Assembly (NCBI GenBank): GCA_963169745.1
Contig: CAUJCU010000021.1
Coordinates: 186,001-250,000 of the forward strand
Source of the DNA: Bacteroidota bacterium
GTDB lineage: Bacteria; Bacteroidota; Bacteroidia; UBA4408
Reading direction: 5' to 3'
DNA length: 64,000 nt
Below, piece by piece: positions 34,513 to 42,843 of this stretch. Numbering within the stretch: position 1 is the stretch's first letter; each line of letters opens with the position of its first letter. The notes under the pieces were generated by a model, which had not been told where the DNA came from, made no database searches, and saw only the letters and a list, made by a program, of their open reading frames with translations. The position numbers and the translations under genes are program-made.

Positions 34513-36336
34513 ATGGAAAGCCATGACAGAAAAAAAACAGGCATCATAGGTTTAGGACCTGTTGGTATGATTCTGGCTGTACATCTGCGCGAAGCCGGAC
34601 ATGATGTTATCTTATGTGATAATGATAAAGTAAAAATAAATCAAATTAGAAATGAAGGAATTCGTCTCGAAAACGTAATTCAAAAAACAGCTAAGTTTGA
34701 AAATATTGCTTCCTCATCAAAAGAATTACTCGAGCAAAACCCTGATTTTGTATTTATGTCCGTAAAAACATATCAAGTTGAAAGTATATTAAATGAAATT
34801 CCTGCTGATAATACTTCTGTTTTTATTTGCGCTCAGAACGGAATAGATCCTGAACTGATGGTAGCTAACAAATTAGGAGAACAACGAACTATGCGTATGG
34901 TAATTAACTTTGCAGGTAATCTTACTGCTGCAAATTGTGCCAAAGTAACTTTTTTTAATGCTCCTAATTATATTGCCTGCTTAGATGATCATAAAAGAAA
35001 TTATGCCGAAGAAATAGCCGCAGCGCTCAATGCTGTTCAACTCGATACAAAGGCTATCAGCTCTTTTGAGCTCACAAAGTCAACCTGGAAAAAAACCATT
35101 TTAAATTCATCATTAAGCGCCTTGTGCGGTATTGGAAAGTTCACTATGGCCGAAGCTATGGTTTTTCCGGACACTATTGAATTAATAGAACAAATTATTC
35201 AGGAAGCTATTGAAGTGGCTGAAGCTGAAAAAATTCGCTTCCCTGACGATTTTGTAAGAAACTGTTTACGCTATCTTAAAAAAGGGGGTAACCACTTTCC
35301 GTCTCTTGCTGGAGACTTAATTAACAATCGCCCTACCGAGATAGACTATATGAATGGGAAGATTGTAGAATACGGTCGTAAACATTATATCAGAACACCA
35401 TTAAATCTTTCTATGGTGAATATGGTAAAAGCAATGACACATAAAAATATGCTTACCCAGTTCTCTGAAAAGGCTAGCGGTTCAACAAAATTAAGGCTCC
35501 AGTTAAAAGCAAATTGTCAACCTAAAGGCAATTGTTTTCTTGGAATAGACTTAGGTTCAGCATACACCAAGTTCACGGTAATTGATGAAACAAAAAATGT
35601 GGTCTTCCGCTATATTTTAAAAACACTAAATCGCGATAAAATTGCATCTAAACATATTATTACAGCCATTCAGGAAGAATTTCCTATCAAATACAGTTGT
35701 GCTACCGGTTACGGACGAAAAAATTTTATAGATGCCGATATAGTCAAAACTGAAATTAACTGCGCTGCAATGGGTGTTAATGAGTTATTATATGGGGCTA
35801 AAAACATTCTCGACATTGGTGGAGAAGATATCAAAATGATTCATTGCGACAAAGAAGGAAAGGTTGAAAATTTTTATCTTAATGATAAATGCGCTGCCGG
35901 CACGGGCGCATTTCTTACTGAAATTGCTGAAAGAGCCGGAATTGATATCAAAGAGATGAGCCAACTGGCCTTGCAGTCAGAATACAATCAAGAGCTGAAT
36001 AGCTTTTGTACTGTTTTCGCAAAAACCGAAATTATGAAATGGATTTTTGAAGGACAACCTATTGAAAACCTAGCTAAAGGCATTTACCTCTCTATCGGTA
36101 ATCGTATCGCAAAAATGCGTATGGATCATTCTTTGCCGGTAGTAATGATTGGTGGTGTAATAGCATACCATCCTTATTTGAAAACCTTGCTTGAACAGAA
36201 ACTTAATAAAGAAGTGATGGTGCTTAACAATTCACAGCATATTGTTTCATTGGGAGCTGCACTAATTGCCAGAGAATATGTTCTAACACATAAAAACTTA
36301 TCAGAAAACGATTTAAAACAAGAAGTAACGACATAA
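34513..36336 (+). CDS. fusion: ketopantoate-reductase-like domain + BadF/BcrA-type ATPase
   Basis: 607 residues from ATG 34513 (an earlier in-frame ATG lies inside the upstream gene). Residues 1-315 are a complete 2-dehydropantoate-2-reductase-like unit: NADP loop GLGPVG (13-18), CAQNG (106-110), a Lys in STWKKTILN (193/194), and NRPTEIDYMNG (272-282). Residues ~340-607 are a BadF/HgdC-type ATPase: GIDLGSAYTKF, ATGYGRKNF, DIGGEDIKMI, and [4Fe-4S] ligands Cys460 (DKCAAGTGAF) and Cys499 (SFCTVFAKTE). I know no characterised protein with this pair. It may couple NAD(P)H binding to an ATP-driven activator for the 33300 protein. That is inference. Confidence 0.85.
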   Translation: MESHDRKKTGIIGLGPVGMILAVHLREAGHDVILCDNDKVKINQIRNEGIRLENVIQKTAKFENIASSSKELLEQNPDFVFMSVKTYQVESILNEIPADNTSVFICAQNGIDPELMVANKLGEQRTMRMVINFAGNLTAANCAKVTFFNAPNYIACLDDHKRNYAEEIAAALNAVQLDTKAISSFELTKSTWKKTILNSSLSALCGIGKFTMAEAMVFPDTIELIEQIIQEAIEVAEAEKIRFPDDFVRNCLRYLKKGGNHFPSLAGDLINNRPTEIDYMNGKIVEYGRKHYIRTPLNLSMVNMVKAMTHKNMLTQFSEKASGSTKLRLQLKANCQPKGNCFLGIDLGSAYTKFTVIDETKNVVFRYILKTLNRDKIASKHIITAIQEEFPIKYSCATGYGRKNFIDADIVKTEINCAAMGVNELLYGAKNILDIGGEDIKMIHCDKEGKVENFYLNDKCAAGTGAFLTEIAERAGIDIKEMSQLALQSEYNQELNSFCTVFAKTEIMKWIFEGQPIENLAKGIYLSIGNRIAKMRMDHSLPVVMIGGVIAYHPYLKTLLEQKLNKEVMVLNNSQHIVSLGAALIAREYVLTHKNLSENDLKQEVTT

Positions 36337-37602
36337 ATGACTAAAGGATTTTTTCAGAAAAAAAAGGGGACAGGAATAATTTTTAATGATATATTTTTGA
36401 TAAATGGTATGCGTACTCCATTTGGAAAATTTTGTGGTACTTTATCACAAGTGTCACCAACCGACTTGGGTATTTATGCCGCACAAGCAGCACTCAAAAA
36501 ATGCCATGTAGATGGGGCTGAAATTGATCAGGTAATTACAGCTAATATTGGCCAAAGTTCTTGTGATGCCTATTTTTTACCACGCCATATTTCACTTTTC
36601 TCAGGGGTGCCTATTGAGGTTCCTTCATTAATGGTGCAGCGTATTTGTGGGTCGGGTTTTGAAACAATAGTAAGTGCTTCTGAACAGATTGCTTTGAATA
36701 AGGCTGCCTCTGTGTTGTGTGTAGGGGCAGAAAATATGTCGCTGTCGCCAACCGTATCTTTTGGGAATAGAATGGGTTATCCCTTAGGTCGGCCTGTATT
36801 TAAAGATATGCTATGGGAGGCATTAGATGACACTGCAGCCGGTTACCCAATGGGATTTACCGCAGAAAATGTGGCAAAAAAACATAAAATAACCCGTCAG
36901 GATTGTGATGAATATGCTTTGTCTTCGTTTCAGAGAGCTTTAAATGCTGCTTCACAAGGCTATTTTAAAGAAGAAATTGCAGAAGTAAGTCCGATAACTT
37001 TTGAAAGAGATGGATTAAAACCCCGCAAAACCCGTTTCTCAGGTGGAGCAAAAATTCTAACTACAGATGAACAGGTTAGAGAAACCTCTATGCAAGCTTT
37101 AGCTAAACTTCCAACGGTGTTTTCTGAAGTGGGTGTGCTAACTGCCGGTAATTGTAGTGGAATTGTTGACGGGGCTGGAGCAGCAGTGGTAGCAAATAAA
37201 TCCTTTATTCAGGAAAAAAAGATAATACCATTAACTAAAATTATTGCTGCTACAAGTTGCGGTATAGATCCTAAAATTATGGGATTGGCACCGGTTCCTG
37301 CTATAAACTTGCTTCTCGAACTTACCGGAATAAAATTAGATGACATTGGACTTTTTGAAATAAATGAAGCGTTTTCTGCTCAAATTATAGGATGTGAGAG
37401 AGAACTAAACATCGATAGAAACAAACTAAATGTAAATGGTGGTGCTATTGCTATAGGACATCCATTAGCCGCTACTGGTATTCGCCTTTCAATAACACTT
37501 TCACACCTAATGAACCAGAAAAAAATTAAATATGGAATTGCTTCTGCTTGTATTGGTGGAGGACAAGCTACTGCCATTCTATTTGAAAACACAAACATAT
37601 AG
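36337..37602 (+). CDS. thiolase (acetyl-CoA acyltransferase)
   Basis: 421 residues. Nucleophile Cys in VQRICGSGFETIV, NEAFSAQ, GGAIAIGHPLAATG with the catalytic His, and the second Cys in SACIGGGQA: all thiolase residues intact. The start ATG abuts the upstream stop. The predicted step is cleavage of 3-oxopimeloyl-CoA to glutaryl-CoA and acetyl-CoA, following Oah and a hydroxyacyl-CoA dehydrogenase. A short lysine-rich N-terminal extension (TKGFFQKKKGTG) precedes the usual start. Acetoacetyl-CoA cleavage at the end of the pathway is also possible. Confidence 0.88.
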   Translation: MTKGFFQKKKGTGIIFNDIFLINGMRTPFGKFCGTLSQVSPTDLGIYAAQAALKKCHVDGAEIDQVITANIGQSSCDAYFLPRHISLFSGVPIEVPSLMVQRICGSGFETIVSASEQIALNKAASVLCVGAENMSLSPTVSFGNRMGYPLGRPVFKDMLWEALDDTAAGYPMGFTAENVAKKHKITRQDCDEYALSSFQRALNAASQGYFKEEIAEVSPITFERDGLKPRKTRFSGGAKILTTDEQVRETSMQALAKLPTVFSEVGVLTAGNCSGIVDGAGAAVVANKSFIQEKKIIPLTKIIAATSCGIDPKIMGLAPVPAINLLLELTGIKLDDIGLFEINEAFSAQIIGCERELNIDRNKLNVNGGAIAIGHPLAATGIRLSITLSHLMNQKKIKYGIASACIGGGQATAILFENTNI

Positions 37603-37644
37603 TTAAAGAAGCTATAATGAGAACCAATAAAAATAATAAATACA

Positions 37645-38712
37645 ATGAGTATTGATAGAATATTTCAATGGCAAATGGTTGAACTTAAAAAAGAATTTCA
37701 ACTGGCCGAAGAAAAAAATCTTGTACTAAATGAAGATGAAGTGTTGGTAAAAATTGCCGGTTGCGGTGTGTGTCATACCGATTTAAGTTTTTGGCATGAT
37801 GGTGTGCAGACTAAACATGCTTTACCCTTAACATTAGGTCATGAAATTTCGGGAACAGTAATTTCAGGAGAAAAAAAATGGCTTCATAAAAAAGTAATAA
37901 TTCCTGCTGTATTGCCATGTGGCGAATGTGAGTTATGCAAAAAAGGGAGAAGCAATATTTGTCGTAATCAATTAATGCCCGGTAATGATTTTCATGGTGG
38001 CTTCGCTTCACACATTAAAGTTCCTTCAAAATACTTATGCGAAGTTTCAGATAAAATATTAGAAAAGTACCCCCTTGAGAAACTAGCGGTTATCGCTGAT
38101 GCCATTTCTACTCCTTATCAGGTAGTAAAAAAATCTGAAATTGAATTGGGCGATTTGGCTATTGTGATTGGTGTTGGCGGTGTAGGTATTTATGGTGCTT
38201 TGATAGCTCAAATTTTTGGGGCAAAAGTGCTTGCACTAGATATTAACGATGAAAAATTGGGTATAGCTAAACAAAATGGTATTGAGGCAACTCTTAACAT
38301 CAAGGGTCTTGATATTAAAACAATAAAAGAAAAAGTAAAAGCACTGGCTCAAGAAATGAAAGCTCCAAAATTAGGATGGAAAATTTTTGAAATTAGCGGA
38401 ACCCAAGCAGGGCAGGAACTGGCTTTTAATCTAATAACTTTTGCATCTACGCTTTCTATTGTTGGTTTTACCACCAACAAAGTGGAGGTACGCCTCAGTA
38501 ATCTTATGGCATTTGATGCCAAATTAATAGGAACTTGGGGATGCCGTTCTGAATTATATCCTGAAGTTTTAAAACTAATTGAAGAAGACAAACTTAGAAT
38601 AGATCAGTTTGTTGAAACTTTTCCGCTTTCAAAAATTAATGAAGTATTTAAAAACACTTTAGATCATAAATATACCAAACGCTCTGTTCTTGTACCTGAC
38701 TTTAAAAACTGA
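37645..38712 (+). CDS. had: 6-hydroxycyclohex-1-ene-1-carbonyl-CoA dehydrogenase
   Basis: 355 residues, zinc-type medium-chain dehydrogenase. Catalytic zinc site GCGVCHTDLSFWHDG and LGHEISGTV; structural zinc cysteines in LPCGECELCKKGRSNIC; NAD fold IGVGGVGIYGALIAQIFGA. It is placed directly before oah and dch, the order expected for the NAD-dependent oxidation of 6-hydroxycyclohexene-carbonyl-CoA to the 6-oxo compound. From sequence alone it is an alcohol dehydrogenase; the substrate follows from context. It starts 42 bp after the thiolase gene, the largest gap in this operon. Confidence 0.85.
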   Translation: MSIDRIFQWQMVELKKEFQLAEEKNLVLNEDEVLVKIAGCGVCHTDLSFWHDGVQTKHALPLTLGHEISGTVISGEKKWLHKKVIIPAVLPCGECELCKKGRSNICRNQLMPGNDFHGGFASHIKVPSKYLCEVSDKILEKYPLEKLAVIADAISTPYQVVKKSEIELGDLAIVIGVGGVGIYGALIAQIFGAKVLALDINDEKLGIAKQNGIEATLNIKGLDIKTIKEKVKALAQEMKAPKLGWKIFEISGTQAGQELAFNLITFASTLSIVGFTTNKVEVRLSNLMAFDAKLIGTWGCRSELYPEVLKLIEEDKLRIDQFVETFPLSKINEVFKNTLDHKYTKRSVLVPDFKN

Positions 38713-38716
38713 TAAA

Positions 38717-39817
38717 ATGAACCCTTTAAAAAATCATGATTTAGTTGATTCCAACTTTAAAGAAATTATTTTCGAAAAACGTTCTTGCCTCGATAATGAC
38801 GGCAATCCAGTAAATGGCTTATATAATGCTTGGATATGGCTCAATAACCCAACACAATATAACTCCTACACCACTCAAGCAGTAAAAGAAATTATCCTTG
38901 CTTTTGGACAGGCATCTAACGACCGTAGTGTGGTTGCTGTTGTGTTTACTGGTGTTGGAGATAAAGCCTTCTGTACGGGCGGAAACACAAAAGAATATGC
39001 CGAGTATTATGCCGGAAACCCACAAGAATACTCACAGTATATGCGTTTGTTTAACGATATGGTTAGTGCTATTCTTAAATGCGAGAAACCGGTTATTTGC
39101 CGCGTAAATGGCATGCGTATTGGTGGCGGACAGGAAATAGGTATGGCTTGCGATTTCTCTATAACAAGTGATATGGCTCGCTTCGGGCAAGCAGGACCAA
39201 AACATGGCAGTGCACCTATTGGAGGGGCTACTGATTTTCTGCCCCTGTTCTTGGGCATTGAACGCGCTATGGGATCTTTAACACTTTGTGAGCCATTTTC
39301 TGCTCATCAGGCTTATTACCTGGGTATTGTTACAGATATTGTTCCCGTACTTAAATACAATGGGAATTTCATAGCCAACCCAATGGTTATTACCGATAAA
39401 AATTTTGATGATTATGGCAAACTAATTTTTGGCTCTCAAAAAACAGGCGAGCAATTAAAATCGGCTAAAGAAATTATTGCTAAAGCTGAAACAGATTTAA
39501 CTTTACTTGATAGCGCTGTAAACAAACTCGCTACTAAAATACTATACACTTTCCCTAACTGTACTAACAAAACAATTTCTGAAGTTCGTAAATTTAAACT
39601 CGAACATTGGGATAAAAATAAAGAAAGCAGCCGCGAGTGGCTTGCACTCAATATGATGACAGAAGCCAAGGCTGGATTCCGTGCCTTTAATGATGGACCT
39701 AAGGATAACCGCGAAGTAGATTTTATCAAATTGCGTCAGTTGTTGGCCAATGGCAAAGCATGGAATGATGATATGCATAAAGTTATTTCACCTTTATATC
39801 AAACAGAAAAAGCTTAA
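38717..39817 (+). CDS. oah: 6-oxocyclohex-1-ene-1-carbonyl-CoA hydrolase (Oah/BamA)
   Basis: 366 residues from ATG 38717, 4 bp after had. Crotonase superfamily; longer than ordinary enoyl-CoA hydratases. It has the hallmark block GGNTKEYAEYYAGNPQEY, together with VICRVNGMRIGGGQEIG and QAGPKHGSAPIGGATDF. These are the marker motifs used to detect anaerobic aromatic degraders. It hydrates and opens the alicyclic ring to 3-hydroxypimeloyl-CoA. This is the strongest single piece of evidence that the island degrades aromatic rings by the benzoyl-CoA route. Confidence 0.93.
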   Translation: MNPLKNHDLVDSNFKEIIFEKRSCLDNDGNPVNGLYNAWIWLNNPTQYNSYTTQAVKEIILAFGQASNDRSVVAVVFTGVGDKAFCTGGNTKEYAEYYAGNPQEYSQYMRLFNDMVSAILKCEKPVICRVNGMRIGGGQEIGMACDFSITSDMARFGQAGPKHGSAPIGGATDFLPLFLGIERAMGSLTLCEPFSAHQAYYLGIVTDIVPVLKYNGNFIANPMVITDKNFDDYGKLIFGSQKTGEQLKSAKEIIAKAETDLTLLDSAVNKLATKILYTFPNCTNKTISEVRKFKLEHWDKNKESSREWLALNMMTEAKAGFRAFNDGPKDNREVDFIKLRQLLANGKAWNDDMHKVISPLYQTEKA

Positions 39818-39820
39818 GCA

Positions 39821-40594
39821 ATGAAAAAAATAAAATTAATTTATCATCATAGTAATACAGTAGCACAAATCATTTTAAATGATGGTAAGGGTAATGTGCT
39901 CGACTATGTTATGATGGAAGAACTACAAGCCTTATTTGACGAATTCAAAAATAAACCACAACTTAAGTTAATTACATTTGAAGGTGAAGGAAAACATTTT
40001 TCATTTGGAGCAAGTGTTGAAGAGCACCAGAAAGAGTTTGCTGAAGCCATGCTCAAAGGCTTTCACCGTTTGTTTTTCTCACTGCGTGATTTGGCTATTC
40101 CAACAGCAGCTAAAGTAAGCGGCCAGTGCCTTGGAGGCGGCATGGAGCTGGCGTTGATGTGTAACTTTATTTTTGCCGATAAGACTGCCATGTTTGGCCA
40201 ACCCGAAATTATATTGGGCGTTTTCCCGCCACCGGCTTCTATTATTCTTCCTGAAAAAATAGGTCTTGCTCAAGCCGAAGCACTTGTGCTAACCGGAAAA
40301 AGTATTTCTGCAAATGAAGCTAAAAGTATCGGTTTAGTAAATCATGTTTCTGATGATAAAACCAATTTGAACTCCTGGATTGATGAATGGATTGTCGAAT
40401 ATATCCTTCCAAAAAGCGCATCTTCTTTACGTTATGGTGTTAAAGCGGTACGTGCTAAATTTAATCATGTACTCAGCAATTTTTTACCACAGCTTGAAAC
40501 ACAGTATTTACAGCAGCTTATGCAGTCGCACGATGCCAATGAAGGTATCGCTTCTTTTATAGAAAAAAGAAAACCTGTTTGGGAAAACAATTAA
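39821..40594 (+). CDS. dch: cyclohexa-1,5-diene-1-carbonyl-CoA hydratase
   Basis: 257 residues, crotonase fold. FSFGASVEEHQKE in the oxyanion-hole region, KVSGQCLGGGMELALMCNF, and MFGQPEIILGVFPPPASIIL are typical of Dch. It adds water to the dienoyl-CoA made by benzoyl-CoA reductase, giving 6-hydroxycyclohex-1-ene-1-carbonyl-CoA for Had. The gap to oah is 3 bp and to the next gene 12 bp. Product specificity toward the 1,5-diene (class I reductase product) is implied by the bcr genes. Confidence 0.88.
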   Translation: MKKIKLIYHHSNTVAQIILNDGKGNVLDYVMMEELQALFDEFKNKPQLKLITFEGEGKHFSFGASVEEHQKEFAEAMLKGFHRLFFSLRDLAIPTAAKVSGQCLGGGMELALMCNFIFADKTAMFGQPEIILGVFPPPASIILPEKIGLAQAEALVLTGKSISANEAKSIGLVNHVSDDKTNLNSWIDEWIVEYILPKSASSLRYGVKAVRAKFNHVLSNFLPQLETQYLQQLMQSHDANEGIASFIEKRKPVWENN

Positions 40595-40606
40595 TCAATA
40601 TTTAAA

Positions 40607-42619
40607 ATGAAAACTATTAGAACTGTTGGTGTTGTTGGTGCTGGTACTATGGGTGCTGCTCTTGCACAAAAATTTGCTCAGGAGGGCTTTAATGTTATTC
40701 TTGCCGACCGCGCCTTGAGCTTTGTAGAAAAAGGAATTGTTCAAATTAAAACAGTTTTTGATCAAGCAATAGAGAGACGCTTGTTTTCTCACGAACAAGT
40801 AAATAAATTTTTAAGTAATTTAAACGGAACCGAAAAATTAACCGATTTAAAAGCCTGTGATCTTATTGTTGAAGCAATCTTCGAAAATTTTGAAGCAAAA
40901 ACAGAATTGTTCAGGCAGTTATCAGAAATTGTCCCTGATGATACTATACTGGCTTCTAACACTTCTTCTTTCTCAATAACCGAACTTGCAACGGCAGTGA
41001 AAAATCCGAAACGCTTTGTTGGCTTACATTATTTTTATCATGCTGCTAAAAATCGCCTTGTCGAAATTATTCCCGGTGAAAATACGTCAGCTCAAACTCT
41101 CAAAACATCTCAGAGGTTTTCTGTTGTTTCAGGTAAAGATGCTATTGTTTGTGCTGATGCTTACGGCTTTGTAGTTAACCGTTTTTTTGTTCCCTGGCTA
41201 AATGAAGCTGTGCGCCTTTATGAAGAGCAGGTGGCTTCTATTGAAGAGATTGATTTGGTTTGTAAAGAAACATTCGGTATTGGTATGGGACCTTTTGAGC
41301 TTATGAATGCTACGGGTGTACCTGTTGCCTATCATGCCGAAAAAACCCTTGAAGTGTTTGGCAATTTATATGTCGTTGCCCAAGCCTTAAAAAATCAGGC
41401 TGAAAGTATGCAGCGATGGCCGTTTGAAAAAGCTGGAGAAATGAATCTTCAGATGGTCAAGCCCATAGCTGAAAAACAAATTAAAGAGCGAATGATGGGA
41501 GTTGTTTTCTTTATATGCGCTCAATTGTTGGACGAAAAAGTTTGTTCTGCTACTGACATCAATCGTGGTGCAAGAATTGGGTTGCAATGGAAAAAGGGAC
41601 CTATTGATTTGATGAAGAAAACAGGAGAACAACAAGTTGCTAAAATGATTCATGATATAGGTGCTTTATACCAAATGCCTTTGCCAAAATCTATCGGTAA
41701 AAACCATTGGGAAACATCTTCTGTTAAGCTCGAAATAAACGGAGTTATTGCCGTTATAACGATGGATTTACCTGAGCAACAAAATGCCCTCAGCGAAGAA
41801 ACCATGACACAACTTTACGACTGTTTTATTCAGGCTGATGAAGACCCGCGTATTGAAATAATTTACATTACAGGTACAGGAAAAGCCTTTGTTGCAGGTG
41901 CCGATATCAAATTTTTTGTCAATAAAATTAAAAATAACCTCATTGGAGATATTGAAACCTTTACAGAATTCGGTCAAAAAGTATTCCGCCTTATTGACCA
42001 TTCTAAGAAAAAAGTAATCGCTGTTATCAATGGCCTGGCACTAGGCGGTGGTCTTGAGCTTGCTCTCTGTGCAGATATTATTCTGGCACTGCCCAAAGCA
42101 CAACTTGCATTCCCCGAAACAGGTATTGGTATTTACCCCGGTCTTGGTGGAACTCAACGCAGTACGCAAAGAATAGGTGAAGGACTTAGCAAATTTCTTA
42201 TCCATACCGGTAAAACACTTTCTGCTTCCGAAGCAGAGCAAATTGGACTAGTAGATAAAGTAATTTCTTACGATGAAATGTTCAGCCTTTTCGAAGGAAA
42301 TGGCATTTTACCACAACGAAGCAGTGTATCCCTCACATCTAAATGGAAAGCCATTGAAGATTTTTTTGAAAACAATCACCTGGCCAACATCAGTAATAAC
42401 AAGCTATCTAAAAATATTTTATCACCAGAAGAAACAGAAAAAATTATAAAAACAATTCACCAAAAAGCACCAATCGCCTTACGTATTGCTGATAAACTGA
42501 TCACTGAGAAACGTGGCTGTGAATCGGAATTAGAGCACTTACACGAAATTTTTTCAACTTCCGATGCCCTACTCGGGCTTACATCTATCGGTAAGCAAGT
42601 TGCTTACGAGGGGAAATAA
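40607..42619 (+). CDS. bifunctional 3-hydroxyacyl-CoA dehydrogenase / enoyl-CoA hydratase
   Basis: 670 residues. The dehydrogenase comes first: NAD loop VGAGTMGAALAQKF (10-23), SNTSSFSITELA, GLHYFYHAAKNRLVEIIPG with the catalytic His, and a helical C-terminal domain to about 365. A crotonase domain follows (about 375-650): AFVAGADIKFF, NGLALGGGLELALCADI and FPETGIGIYPGLGGTQR with both Glu residues. This order is the reverse of FadB/FadJ. It probably oxidises 3-hydroxypimeloyl-CoA and also handles crotonyl-CoA to acetoacetyl-CoA. It is last gene of the bcrD operon. No clear terminator follows. Confidence 0.88.
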   Translation: MKTIRTVGVVGAGTMGAALAQKFAQEGFNVILADRALSFVEKGIVQIKTVFDQAIERRLFSHEQVNKFLSNLNGTEKLTDLKACDLIVEAIFENFEAKTELFRQLSEIVPDDTILASNTSSFSITELATAVKNPKRFVGLHYFYHAAKNRLVEIIPGENTSAQTLKTSQRFSVVSGKDAIVCADAYGFVVNRFFVPWLNEAVRLYEEQVASIEEIDLVCKETFGIGMGPFELMNATGVPVAYHAEKTLEVFGNLYVVAQALKNQAESMQRWPFEKAGEMNLQMVKPIAEKQIKERMMGVVFFICAQLLDEKVCSATDINRGARIGLQWKKGPIDLMKKTGEQQVAKMIHDIGALYQMPLPKSIGKNHWETSSVKLEINGVIAVITMDLPEQQNALSEETMTQLYDCFIQADEDPRIEIIYITGTGKAFVAGADIKFFVNKIKNNLIGDIETFTEFGQKVFRLIDHSKKKVIAVINGLALGGGLELALCADIILALPKAQLAFPETGIGIYPGLGGTQRSTQRIGEGLSKFLIHTGKTLSASEAEQIGLVDKVISYDEMFSLFEGNGILPQRSSVSLTSKWKAIEDFFENNHLANISNNKLSKNILSPEETEKIIKTIHQKAPIALRIADKLITEKRGCESELEHLHEIFSTSDALLGLTSIGKQVAYEGK

Positions 42620-42620
42620 T

Positions 42621-42788
42621 TCAAATTTTTGCTCTTAAAAACTTATTATTTTCACCAAAGGCAATTTCCTCAATAGCATTTTTTGAAAAAAGCAGACGAA
42701 GCTTATCTTTTATTTTCTGTAATTTTGTAATAGTATGTTCTCGAATATGGCTATTTGTTTTTAAAAACTTATAAAGTATCTCTAACAG
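42621..42788 (-). pseudogene. possible C-terminal gene remnant
   Basis: In the 224 bp spacer after the island, the minus strand is open for 55 codons without an ATG (from CTG 42788 to TGA 42621). It reads like real helical protein (HIREHTITKLQKIKDKLRLL, EEIAFGENNKFLRAKI). It may be the tail of a displaced gene at the island border. It could also be chance. Family not recognised. Confidence 0.25.
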
Positions 42789-42843
42789 CTAACAAAATAA
42801 ATTATCCCAAACGTATTTAAAGCTTATTTAAAAAATAGAAAAC

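Noticed and set aside
19118-42619. Class II (tungsten BamB-I) benzoyl-CoA reductase
   Set aside because: No BamB aldehyde-oxidoreductase-like or Bam electron-bifurcating subunits are present; only the Oah/BamA-type hydrolase, which is shared by both routes.
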